The translations under genes and the position numbers were made by a program. The notes beneath the pieces were generated by a model. It worked only from the letters and a program-made list of their open reading frames with translations. It was not told the origin of the DNA and made no database searches. A stretch of 18,731 bases of DNA from Lachnospiraceae bacterium (GTDB lineage: Bacteria; Bacillota; Clostridia; Lachnospirales; Anaerotignaceae): positions 2,406 to 21,136 of the forward strand of contig JAHZEA010000024.1 in assembly GCA_019422065.1 (NCBI GenBank). The letters are read 5' to 3'. Shown here piece by piece: positions 7,517-14,230 of the stretch; the stretch's first letter is position 1, and every line of letters starts with the position of its first letter.

Positions 7517-8935
7517 TTAAAAACGGAAATCTCTTTTTCCATTTGAAATATCATTAATGTGTTCATAAGCAATTTTTCTTACTTTTTCATTTGGAATATT
7601 TTCCAGTTCTTTATTAATTAATTCCATACCTATTTTACGTGTTTCATCTGACGCATAATCCTCAAGGTATTCTTTAAGTGTCATTAAAGCATTAGGGTGA
7701 CAGCAGTTTAAAATTTGTCTGCTCTTGCAAAGTGACATAAATCTGTCCCCTGTTCTTCCTTCTCTGTAACAAGCTGTGCAGAAGCTTGGTATATATCCTA
7801 ACTTCATAAGCCAGTTTACAATTTCGTCTAAAGTACGGTTATCGCTTACATCAAACTGCTCAGATGTTATTTCTTCTTTTTCGTCTTCTGCATAACCCCC
7901 GACACTTGTTTTTGAAGCACCGCTTATTTGAGATACGCCAAGAGGAAGAACTTTTTCTCTTACAGCCTGACTTTCACGGGTTGAAATTATCATGCCTGTA
8001 TATGGTACTGAAATACGTATAAGAGCACAAATCTTGGCAAAAATATCATCGCTTATGCCATTATCAAAAACTGACGGGTCAATATCATCAGCACGTTTAA
8101 TACGCGGAACACTTATTGTATGCGGTCCAACACCATGAACAGCCTCAAGGTGCTCAGCGTGCATAAGAAGTCCTGCGAATTCATAACGGTAAAGTTCCAA
8201 ACCGAATAAAACTCCAAGGCCTACATCGTCAATTCCGCCTTCCATTGCACGGTCCATTGCCTCTGTATGGTATGCGTAATTGTGTTTTGGTCCTGTTGGG
8301 TGAAGTTTTTCATAGCTTTCTTTGTGATATGTTTCCTGAAAAAGTATATATGTACCTATTCCGGCTTCTTTAAGTTTTCTGTAGTTTTCTACAGTTGTAG
8401 CCGCTATGTTTACATTAACACGGCGTATTGCTCCGTTTTTGTGTTTTATGCTGTAAATTGTTTTAATACATTCCAGTATGTACTCAATAGGATTATTAAC
8501 CGGGTCCTCTCCGGCCTCTATTGCTAAACGCTTATGACCCATATCCTGCAAAGCAGTAACTTCTTTAACTATTTCTTCCTGTGTAAGTTTTTTTCTTGCT
8601 ATGTGTTTATTTTTCATATGGTACGGGCAATAAACACAGCCGTTTACACAATAGTTGGAAAGATATAATGGCGCAAAAAGTACAATACGGTTGCCGTAAA
8701 AGTCTTTTTTTATCTGTTCTGCCAATTTATACATTTCCTGTACTTTTTCAGGAATATCACATGCCAAAAGTACAGACGCTTCTCTGTGGTTAAGGCCTTT
8801 TAGTTCTTTAGCCTTTTCAATAAGCTTATCTATAAGCTCAACATTGTTTTTATTTGCGTCAGCATAAGCAAGTGTTTCCTTAATTTCTTCGTCTGAAATA
8901 AATTCTTCTGCTACTAATGATTTTGGATTATACAT
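7517..8935 (-). CDS. hydG: [FeFe]-hydrogenase maturation radical SAM tyrosine lyase HydG
   Basis: A 472-residue HydG, which splits tyrosine to release the CO and CN- ligands of the H-cluster iron. The radical-SAM cluster motif CxxxCxxC is at Cys96, Cys100 and Cys103 (CVNGCVYC). The C-terminal auxiliary five-iron cluster motif CX2CX22C is complete at Cys386, Cys389 and Cys412, which separates HydG from the related ThiH. The conserved sequences PHTISVPR and SQISGASKTSVGGY are also present. Length is typical. The site AAGGGAG lies before the ATG. It follows hydE by 90 bp, a wider gap than elsewhere in the operon, and that gap holds a small stem-loop. Confidence 0.96.
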   Translation of the reverse strand: MYNPKSLVAEEFISDEEIKETLAYADANKNNVELIDKLIEKAKELKGLNHREASVLLACDIPEKVQEMYKLAEQIKKDFYGNRIVLFAPLYLSNYCVNGCVYCPYHMKNKHIARKKLTQEEIVKEVTALQDMGHKRLAIEAGEDPVNNPIEYILECIKTIYSIKHKNGAIRRVNVNIAATTVENYRKLKEAGIGTYILFQETYHKESYEKLHPTGPKHNYAYHTEAMDRAMEGGIDDVGLGVLFGLELYRYEFAGLLMHAEHLEAVHGVGPHTISVPRIKRADDIDPSVFDNGISDDIFAKICALIRISVPYTGMIISTRESQAVREKVLPLGVSQISGASKTSVGGYAEDEKEEITSEQFDVSDNRTLDEIVNWLMKLGYIPSFCTACYREGRTGDRFMSLCKSRQILNCCHPNALMTLKEYLEDYASDETRKIGMELINKELENIPNEKVRKIAYEHINDISNGKRDFRF

Positions 8936-8990
8936 ATTTTCTCCCTTTCTTTTTGGTCAGAATTATTATCTTTCCAATTAGTTTTATATT

Positions 8991-9010
8991 TTAACCGCTT
9001 TTACGGCTAA
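8991..9010 (-). other. Intercistronic stem-loop between hydE and hydG
   Basis: The minus strand reads TTAGCCG, a 6-base loop, then CGGTTAA, a 7-bp stem with one G-U pair. Only a weak T-stretch follows, so it is not a strong terminator. It may mark RNA processing or partial attenuation in the 90-bp gap. Confidence 0.4.
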
Positions 9011-9025
9011 GTACGTTTCTTTAAC

Positions 9026-10066
9026 TCAGGCCGAGTAATCCCCTCTTGATACAAGAATTTTATAACCTATTTTTTCAAATCGTTTGTTCAAATCATTTAT
9101 GTTTTCTGCCGCTTCACAGCCGGTATTTATTTTATTATCATACAGGCTGTATTTATTTCTTACATCATTTGGCGAAAGATTAGGCATAACTACATTTGCA
9201 CCGGCTAAAATTCCAAGCTCCCTCCCCACTTGGTCGATTGTTCCAAGAGCAGTTGTTGCCGGAAGCAAAACTTTTGGACAAAGCAACCGAATAATTGAAA
9301 GCAGTTTAAGAGTCATATCAAGTGTGCCAGCTTTTTCTTTTTTAAAAGGTGTATCTTTATGCGGAATAAAAGGCCCTATGCCCACCATTTCAGGCCTTAG
9401 GCTGAGTATAAAGAGCAAGTCCTCATAAATTGTATCAATTGTCTGTCCCGGTGAACCAACCATAAAGCCGCAGCCTGTTTGATAGCCTATTTCTTTTAAG
9501 TCATACAGACATCTTTTTCTATTTTCCAAAGACATATATTCCGGGTGAAGCATTCTGTAATGGCTTTCGTTTGCTGTTTCATGCCGTAGAAGGTATCTGT
9601 CAGCCCCTGCATTAAAATAAGCCTTATAGCTTTCTTTAGTTTTTTCTCCTATAGAAAGCGTAACAGCACAGTCAGGATATTTATTTTTAATACTTGAAAC
9701 AAGCGAGCAAACTTTATAATCATTAAAAAAAGTATCTTCTCCGCCTTGAAGTACAAAAGTCATAAATCCCAGTTCATATCCTATATCACAGCAGTTTAAA
9801 ATTTGTTCATCAGTAAGCCTATAGCGTTTTGCATTGTTATTGCTGTTTCTTATACCGCAGTAATAACAATCATTCCGGCAGTAGTTTGTAAATTCTATAA
9901 GTCCACGTATATAAATATTATTTCCAAAGCTGGTTTTTGCCGTTTGAGATGCTTCTTTCATTAAATATTCAATATCAGCTTTTTCGGTTAATTCCAGTAA
10001 AATTTTAAGCTGTTCTTTTGTTATTTGCTTTTCTTTTTTTATATAATCAACAATACTTTTTAACAT
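9026..10066 (-). CDS. hydE: [FeFe]-hydrogenase maturation radical SAM enzyme HydE
   Basis: A 346-residue HydE. This radical SAM enzyme acts on the HydG-made iron-cyanide-carbonyl species and helps build the azadithiolate bridge of the H-cluster. The cluster ligands are Cys63, Cys67 and Cys70 (CRNDCYYC), the same numbering as in Thermotoga HydE (recalled). Other signatures are LQGGED, LRHETAN, GCGFMVGSPGQT and GIGPFIPHKDTPF. Only one Cys is left in the C-terminal region that carries a dispensable second cluster in some HydEs. An upstream in-frame ATG at 10084 lacks a ribosome site. The ATG at 10066 follows the stop of the preceding gene by one base and has GGGA upstream, so translation is probably coupled. 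Confidence 0.94.
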   Translation of the reverse strand: MLKSIVDYIKKEKQITKEQLKILLELTEKADIEYLMKEASQTAKTSFGNNIYIRGLIEFTNYCRNDCYYCGIRNSNNNAKRYRLTDEQILNCCDIGYELGFMTFVLQGGEDTFFNDYKVCSLVSSIKNKYPDCAVTLSIGEKTKESYKAYFNAGADRYLLRHETANESHYRMLHPEYMSLENRKRCLYDLKEIGYQTGCGFMVGSPGQTIDTIYEDLLFILSLRPEMVGIGPFIPHKDTPFKKEKAGTLDMTLKLLSIIRLLCPKVLLPATTALGTIDQVGRELGILAGANVVMPNLSPNDVRNKYSLYDNKINTGCEAAENINDLNKRFEKIGYKILVSRGDYSA

Positions 10067-10067
10067 A

Positions 10068-10322
10068 TCAATTCCCAACAACATTAGAGTATATAGTTTT
10101 TGCAGTAATACCTTTCAGCCTTCCTATTTTTCCCGAAAGAGCATTAATTTTATCCTGAGGTGCATCAATAGCCACACTTATTATATTTACATTCTTTTCT
10201 CTGTATGGAATACCCATTCTACCAACTATATACTCTCTGTACTCATGCAGCAGAGCATTTAACTGTTCAACAGATTCCGTATTTTCAACTATTACGCCTA
10301 TAAGAGCTATTCTTGTTTCCAT
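10068..10322 (-). CDS. TM1266-type iron-only hydrogenase system regulator
   Basis: An 84-residue ACT-like/ferredoxin-fold protein of the TM1266 family, annotated as a putative iron-only hydrogenase system regulator. METRIALIGVIVENTE at the N terminus and ISVAIDAPQDKINALSGKIGRLKGI in the second half fit this small fold and resemble NikR/ACT-type ligand-sensing domains. It has no DNA-binding domain of its own, so direct repression is unlikely. It is usually encoded beside hydE or hydG; here it is the first gene of the maturation operon, one base ahead of hydE. The start is the ATG at 10322, preceded by TTGGAGG; a longer TTG-started reading has no site. Confidence 0.87.
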   Translation of the reverse strand: METRIALIGVIVENTESVEQLNALLHEYREYIVGRMGIPYREKNVNIISVAIDAPQDKINALSGKIGRLKGITAKTIYSNVVGN

Positions 10323-10337
10323 ATTTTCCTCCAAAAA

Positions 10338-10379
10338 CAAATAAAAAACTGCGCCAAGGCAGAATTATACCCGGCGCAG
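10338..10379 (-). terminator. Intrinsic terminator inside the hyd operon leader
   Basis: The minus strand forms CTGCGCC (10379-10373) with GGCGCAG (10355-10349). Inner GGG/CCT pairing makes about 10 bp around one bulge. AGTTTTTTATTT follows at once. The T-run ends about ten bases before the GGAGG of the first hyd gene, so any transcript from upstream must read through it to express the operon. The loop also contains TATAAT (10369-10364). Confidence 0.75.
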
Positions 10380-10415
10380 CACAAAAGCATTTTATTTACC
10401 ACTATTTCTGCCTTT
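10356..10415 (-). promoter_or_regulatory. Candidate attenuator/riboswitch pairing in the hyd operon leader
   Basis: A 9-base segment, AAGGCAGAA (10414-10406 on the minus strand), is an exact complement of TTCTGCCTT (10364-10356), which forms the loop and inner 3' arm of the terminator. Pairing the two would compete with the terminator. Just upstream another hairpin is possible, CACC with GGTG (about 10437-10416). The layout of aptamer-like stem, competing helix, terminator and ribosome site is that of a transcriptional riboswitch or protein-controlled attenuator. I do not recognise it as any known riboswitch class. Function is inferred. Confidence 0.5.
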
Positions 10416-10507
10416 CACCTCAATTTTTATTTCGGTGTCAGATAAATATTAATATAAAAATCAACTCAACATTTAGAACATATCTGCATGTAAAGTAATA
10501 ATAATTG

Positions 10508-10537
10508 ATTTTACCACAGTTTTTCTGTATTTGTCAT
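10508..10537 (-). promoter_or_regulatory. Probable promoter of the hyd operon
   Basis: Minus-strand ATGACA (10537-10532), an 18-bp spacer ending in TGG (a TGn extension), and TAAAAT (10513-10508). It would give a leader of about 180 bases carrying the attenuator. Confidence 0.5.
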
Positions 10538-10547
10538 TCTTTTCTTG

Positions 10548-10584
10548 TTTTTCTAACTTATTTTTCTAACTTTTTTCTAACTTA
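10548..10584. repeat. Three tandem copies of a 12-13-bp repeat
   Basis: TTTTTCTAACTTA occurs at 10548-10560, TTTTTCTAACTT at 10561-10572 and TTTTCTAACTTA at 10573-10584. The copies are contiguous and begin right after the PAP2 stop codon, upstream of the hyd promoter. Slippage duplication or repeated protein sites are both possible. Confidence 0.8.
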
Positions 10585-10586
10585 TT

Positions 10587-11117
10587 TTACTTATTCTTCA
10601 TTATGTTTTTAAAAGCCATGGCACCGCAGACAGTTCCGCTTAAAGCACCACAAAGAACATCTGTTAAATAATGGACTCCTAAATAAATACGTGAAGCTCC
10701 CATTAAGCAGGCATAAAAATAAGCTAATATTCCAACTTTTATGCCAAAATATTTTTTTATTATATAAGCCGATGCAAATGAGCTTGCTGTGTGTCCCGAA
10801 GGAAATGAATAGTCCTTAGGCTCATCAATAACAGCTTCTAACTCTCCAATGCTGTGGAAAGGTCTTGACCTGCCTATAGTGTTTTTAACTATTCCGTTAT
10901 TTATAATCACAGAAAAAATCTGCGATAATATTATAGCAAAAGAAGCTTTTCTTGTTCTATTAAATTTTGCCATTATAAGCGAAATAGAAAGCCATATAAA
11001 ACCACCATCACCAGTACGGCTAATAAACTTAAATATAGGGTTTAAAAAATTATTACGAATACGCATTTGAGTGTGTAAAGACACAACATGGTCTATTTTT
11101 TTGATTTTTTTCTTCAT
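10587..11117 (-). CDS. PAP2-family membrane phosphatase
   Basis: A 176-residue type 2 phosphatidic acid phosphatase family protein with about four to five membrane helices. All three catalytic motifs are intact: K79-x6-R86-P (KNTIGRSRP), PSGH (106-109), and SR-x5-H-x3-D (Ser142, Arg143, His149, Asp153). Members dephosphorylate membrane lipids such as undecaprenyl pyrophosphate, phosphatidic acid or PG phosphate on the outer face. A small stand-alone member is most often an undecaprenyl-pyrophosphate or PG-phosphate phosphatase, which is inference here. The ATG at 11117 is chosen over a GTG at 11123 because AAAAGGAGC is correctly spaced only for the ATG. It follows the ZIP gene by 20 bp, so the two are co-transcribed. 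Confidence 0.9.
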   Translation of the reverse strand: MKKKIKKIDHVVSLHTQMRIRNNFLNPIFKFISRTGDGGFIWLSISLIMAKFNRTRKASFAIILSQIFSVIINNGIVKNTIGRSRPFHSIGELEAVIDEPKDYSFPSGHTASSFASAYIIKKYFGIKVGILAYFYACLMGASRIYLGVHYLTDVLCGALSGTVCGAMAFKNIMKNK

Positions 11118-11137
11118 GCACACTGCTCCTTTTAAAA

Positions 11138-11917
11138 TTATCCAAGCGCTACATCAAGTATCATCATTACAATAAACCCCAACGCAAACCCCAAAGTTCC
11201 TATATTGCTGTGTTCCCCTTGACTGGCTTCCGGTATTAATTCCTCTACTACTACATAAATCATAGCTCCTGCCGCAAAAGAAAGCAGATATGGCACAGCA
11301 GGAGTAATAAATCCGGCAAGCATAAGTGTTATAAACGCACCTATTGGCTCAACTATGCCTGATAATGCGCCATAAGCAAAAGCTCTTGTTTTAGAAATAT
11401 TTTCGTTTTTTAAAGGTAATGATATAATTGCACCTTCAGGAAAATTCTGCATAGCTATTCCTATAGAAAGAGCAAAAGCTCCAGTCATTGTAATATCTGC
11501 TCCCTGAGAGAGCATACCGGCAAAAACAACTCCAACAGCCATACCTTCAGGTATGTTATGCAGTGTAACAGCTAATATAAGCATTGTGCTTTTAGCTAAG
11601 CCACATTTAATACCTTCGCACTCATTATTGCCTATATGCATGTGTGGTACTGTTTTGTCGATTAAAAGCAAAAATATTATACCCAAAGCCATTCCAACTG
11701 CTGCAGGAATAAATGCCAGTTTTCCCATATGACTTGACATATCCATAGACGGTATTAAAAGAGACCATACAGAAGCAGCTATCATTACGCCGGAAGCAAA
11801 ACCCAGCAGAGCCTTTTGTGTGTTTTCCTTAATTCTATCTTTTATAAAAAACACACAAGCGGCACCTAATGCAGTACCTAAAAATGGAATTAACAGACCT
11901 ATAGATATACTAAGCAT
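11138..11917 (-). CDS. ZIP-family divalent metal transporter (second copy)
   Basis: A 259-residue ZIP carrier, paralogous to the one at 153-947. The motifs are HNIPEG (120-125) and QNFPEG (157-162), then VVEELIPEA. The segment PYLLSFAAGAMIYVVVEEL and the last nine residues are identical in both copies. The loop after helix three differs: here it reads PHMHIGNNECEGIKC (91-105), with two His and two Cys, a possible metal-binding loop as in many ZIPs. The two paralogues may thus differ in metal or affinity. The ORF is open 15 codons further upstream, but AAGGAG precedes the ATG at 11917. It is the first gene of a two-gene operon with PAP2. Confidence 0.93.
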   Translation of the reverse strand: MLSISIGLLIPFLGTALGAACVFFIKDRIKENTQKALLGFASGVMIAASVWSLLIPSMDMSSHMGKLAFIPAAVGMALGIIFLLLIDKTVPHMHIGNNECEGIKCGLAKSTMLILAVTLHNIPEGMAVGVVFAGMLSQGADITMTGAFALSIGIAMQNFPEGAIISLPLKNENISKTRAFAYGALSGIVEPIGAFITLMLAGFITPAVPYLLSFAAGAMIYVVVEELIPEASQGEHSNIGTLGFALGFIVMMILDVALG

Positions 11918-11952
11918 ATAAAACTCCTTTATTAAAATTTCATTATAAAATA

Positions 11953-11961
11953 AGTATAACA
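11953..11961 (-). promoter_or_regulatory. Extended -10 promoter of the ZIP-PAP2 operon
   Basis: Minus-strand TGT TATACT, a TGn-extended -10 (11961-11953), about 36 bases before the ATG. The -35 region (TTTTTA) is weak. Confidence 0.45.
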
Positions 11962-11982
11962 CATTTTTTATTATTTAAAAAT

Positions 11983-12020
11983 AAAAACACGGAAACGTCA
12001 TATTTTGTTCCCGTGTTTTT
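11983..12020 (-). terminator. Terminator of the second Na+ symporter
   Basis: A 10-bp stem, AAAAACACGG / CCGTGTTTTT, extended past one mismatch by AAC/GTT, around a 10-base loop. A T-rich tract follows on the minus strand. It lies eight bases after the symporter stop codon. Confidence 0.83.
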
Positions 12021-12027
12021 AATAATT

Positions 12028-13425
12028 TTATATAATTCCTACTGACTGGATAAGTAATATAAAGAGCAATACAGGTGCTACAAACTTCATCATAACTACA
12101 TAAAGCTTTTCTCTGCCGAATTTATGTCCGCTTGATTTCATTTCGTCTATAATACATTTAGGCTTAGCCACCCAGCCTATAAGTATACATGTTAAGAATC
12201 CTACTAAAGGCATAAGGCAGTTATTGCTTATATAATCAAGTACATCAAGTATCTGTGCTGTAGCTCCGTTAGGAAGTGTAAGCTCAAAATAGAATAAGTT
12301 ATATCCAAGGCATACTATAATTCCTACAACTACTGTTCCAAGTGTAACCAGAACAGTTGATTTTTTTCTGCTGAAACCGAATTTATCCATAGCACTTGAA
12401 ACAATAGCTTCCATAACGGATACAGAAGATGTTACAGCGGCAAATGTAACCATTAAAAAGAAAATAATACCTATTATGTTGCCAGCAAAACCCATAGAGT
12501 TAAAAACCTTAGGCAAAGATACAAACATAAGACCAGGTCCGGCTGACATACCTTCTGTTCCCATAAATGTAAATACCGCAGGAACAATCATCATACCGGC
12601 TAAAAAAGCCACTATAGTGTCGAAAATTTCAATTTGGTTAACAGACTTTACAAGGTTTGTTTCTTTCTTTACATATGAACCATAAGCAACCATAATACCC
12701 ATAGCAACACTTATGGAAAAGAAGAGCTGTCCCATTGCGTCTGTCAATATAACAAAAAATTTCTTTAATGTCATGCCTGTAAAGTCAGGAATAACATATA
12801 CAGCAAATCCCTCAAGACCTGTTCTTGTAACTCCGCTTTCATCTGTATATTTAAGAGTTAATGAAAATACTGCTATACAAATAATAAGTATTAAAAGTAT
12901 AGGAAGCAGTATTTTTGAATAACTCTCAATTCCGTTATTTACTCCCCTATACACAACAAAGGCAGTTGCTAAAAGGAATATTAAAAACCAAATTATAGGC
13001 GACCATTGTGATGAAATAAAAGTTGAAAAATATGTATCTGCCACAGTTGCAGAGCCTGAACCTGTAATATAAGTAAACAGGTATTTTAATACCCATCCGC
13101 CTATTGTGCAGTAATATGGTAAAATAATTACTGGTACAAAGCAGGCTAAAATTCCTAAAAATCCCCAGCCTTTATGAATAACCTTATATGCTGTTAAAGG
13201 GCTTTGTTTTGTCTTACGGCCTATAGCAAGCTCCGTTGTAAGCAGCGCAAAACCAAAAGTAACGGCTAAAACCAAATAACATAAAAGAAAAACTCCTCCT
13301 CCGTCTTTAGCCGCTAAGTATGGAAATCTCCAAATGTTTCCCAATCCTACAGCGCTACCGGCAGCAGCTAAAACAAACCCTATAGAGCCTGTAAAGCTGC
13401 TCCTGTTGTTATGCGTAGATTTCAT
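12028..13425 (-). CDS. Neurotransmitter:sodium symporter family transporter (second copy)
   Basis: A 465-residue LeuT-fold Na+-coupled amino-acid or amine importer. TM1 reads SAVGLGNIWRFPY, keeping the gate Arg that the first copy (3910-5220) lacks. TM6 has FFSISVAMG, and the TM8 region reads TFAAVTSSVSVMEA. Twelve helices are likely; compared with the first copy it has a longer extracellular insertion after helix three and a longer C terminus. GGAGG lies about nine bases before the ATG. It is monocistronic, between a weak promoter at 13490-13518 and the terminator at 11983-12020. The two copies are diverged paralogues, so separate substrates are likely; neither substrate can be read from sequence. 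Confidence 0.92.
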   Translation of the reverse strand: MKSTHNNRSSFTGSIGFVLAAAGSAVGLGNIWRFPYLAAKDGGGVFLLCYLVLAVTFGFALLTTELAIGRKTKQSPLTAYKVIHKGWGFLGILACFVPVIILPYYCTIGGWVLKYLFTYITGSGSATVADTYFSTFISSQWSPIIWFLIFLLATAFVVYRGVNNGIESYSKILLPILLILIICIAVFSLTLKYTDESGVTRTGLEGFAVYVIPDFTGMTLKKFFVILTDAMGQLFFSISVAMGIMVAYGSYVKKETNLVKSVNQIEIFDTIVAFLAGMMIVPAVFTFMGTEGMSAGPGLMFVSLPKVFNSMGFAGNIIGIIFFLMVTFAAVTSSVSVMEAIVSSAMDKFGFSRKKSTVLVTLGTVVVGIIVCLGYNLFYFELTLPNGATAQILDVLDYISNNCLMPLVGFLTCILIGWVAKPKCIIDEMKSSGHKFGREKLYVVMMKFVAPVLLFILLIQSVGII

Positions 13426-13466
13426 TATAACATACCTCCAATAAAAAATAATATTTTTACCCCTTC

Positions 13467-13482
13467 AGCGCTTAAAAGCGCC
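13467..13482 (-). other. Stem-loop at the 5' end of the second symporter transcript
   Basis: GCGCTT and AAGCGC form a compact, GC-rich hairpin in otherwise AT-rich DNA. A minus-strand TATAAT at 13495-13490, with a weak -35 TTATGT at 13518-13513, would start transcription a few bases before it. It may be a stabilising 5' hairpin. Confidence 0.45.
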
Positions 13483-13566
13483 AAAATCGATTATAATAGT
13501 AAAAATATTACCACATAAAATTCAAATTGTATATACTTAAATACAAAATTATTAAATTTAATTTAA

Positions 13567-14166
13567 TCATATAAATTTTACGCCTAGTGCCTTAATTATT
13601 TCAATAGACTGCATAGGGTCTATAATCGCTCCTCTAAATTCCCACATGTTTTCAGAAAAACGTATTCCCTCTATTTCACAGCTGGAAATGTCTATATCTT
13701 TTAAAGAAGTGTTAAACATATCGGCTCCGGCAAAATTACAGTTATTAAATTTAGTCTTTTTAAATTTAATTTCCGATAAAAAAGCTTCTTTAAATAAAAC
13801 CAACTTAAAGCAAGAATTTTCTATTACTGAATTTGAAAAATTTGAGTATGAAAAAGAACAATCTTCAAACTCACTATATTTAATTCGGCTACGGCTTATA
13901 TCCGCTCCATCACAGCGGCAGCTTAAAAATGTAGTATTTTTTAAGTATGTTTCTGAAAAGTCGCAATTTGATAAGTCACAGCTTTTAAATACACAATCCC
14001 TAAATGAAGAACCAGCAAAACTGCAATTTATAAATCTACAATTTTTAAATTCAACCTCTTTGAAATCTGCCTTTAGCAGTTGAATATCTTCTATTACCGC
14101 ATTTTCAAAAACCTCATTGCTTATATATCCGTCATTTGTATTAAATTTGAATTCTAAGTCTGTCAT
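13567..14166 (-). CDS. Pentapeptide-repeat protein
   Basis: A 199-residue protein made largely of A(D/N)Lxx-type five-residue repeats from about 25 to 175, e.g. CRFINCSFAGSSFRDCVF and CDLSNCDFSE. These predict a right-handed quadrilateral beta-helix rich in Cys, Phe and Ser. The C-terminal tail WEFRGAIIDPMQSIEIIKAL resembles the cap of many such proteins. Size and shape are similar to the Qnr/MfpA proteins that mimic DNA and shield gyrase from quinolones. Most family members have no known function, so Qnr activity is only a possibility. AGGTGA lies before the ATG. It begins 64 bp after guaB but beyond the guaB terminator. Confidence 0.85.
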   Translation of the reverse strand: MTDLEFKFNTNDGYISNEVFENAVIEDIQLLKADFKEVEFKNCRFINCSFAGSSFRDCVFKSCDLSNCDFSETYLKNTTFLSCRCDGADISRSRIKYSEFEDCSFSYSNFSNSVIENSCFKLVLFKEAFLSEIKFKKTKFNNCNFAGADMFNTSLKDIDISSCEIEGIRFSENMWEFRGAIIDPMQSIEIIKALGVKFI

Positions 14167-14179
14167 ATTTAATCACCTG

Positions 14180-14214
14180 TAATAAAAAAGGCCATAGCTA
14201 AATGCTACAGCCTT
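14180..14214 (-). terminator. Terminator of guaB
   Basis: On the minus strand AAGGCTGTAGC pairs with GCTATGGCCTT, an 11-bp stem with two G-U pairs and a 5-base loop. A run of six T follows. It lies between guaB and the pentapeptide gene. Confidence 0.88.
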
Positions 14215-14230
14215 ATATTGTATTTAATAA

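Noticed and set aside
9084..9428. A 114-codon plus-strand ORF opposite hydE.
   Set aside because: It is antisense to a confident gene and has the composition of a shadow frame.
10364..10369. TATAAT in the loop of the hyd terminator as the promoter of the operon.
   Set aside because: No -35-like hexamer or TGn extension lies at the right distance. It remains a weaker alternative to the promoter at 10508-10537.
10307..10390. A 27-codon minus-strand ORF in the hyd leader beginning MLLCC, with tandem Cys codons, like a leader peptide for cysteine-sensing attenuation.
   Set aside because: It has no clear ribosome binding site, runs through the terminator and overlaps the start of the next gene in another frame. 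Classic leader peptides stop before the terminator.
13646..14083. A 145-codon plus-strand ORF opposite the pentapeptide-repeat gene.
   Set aside because: Its repeated pattern is simply the complement of the pentapeptide repeats, with no ribosome site.
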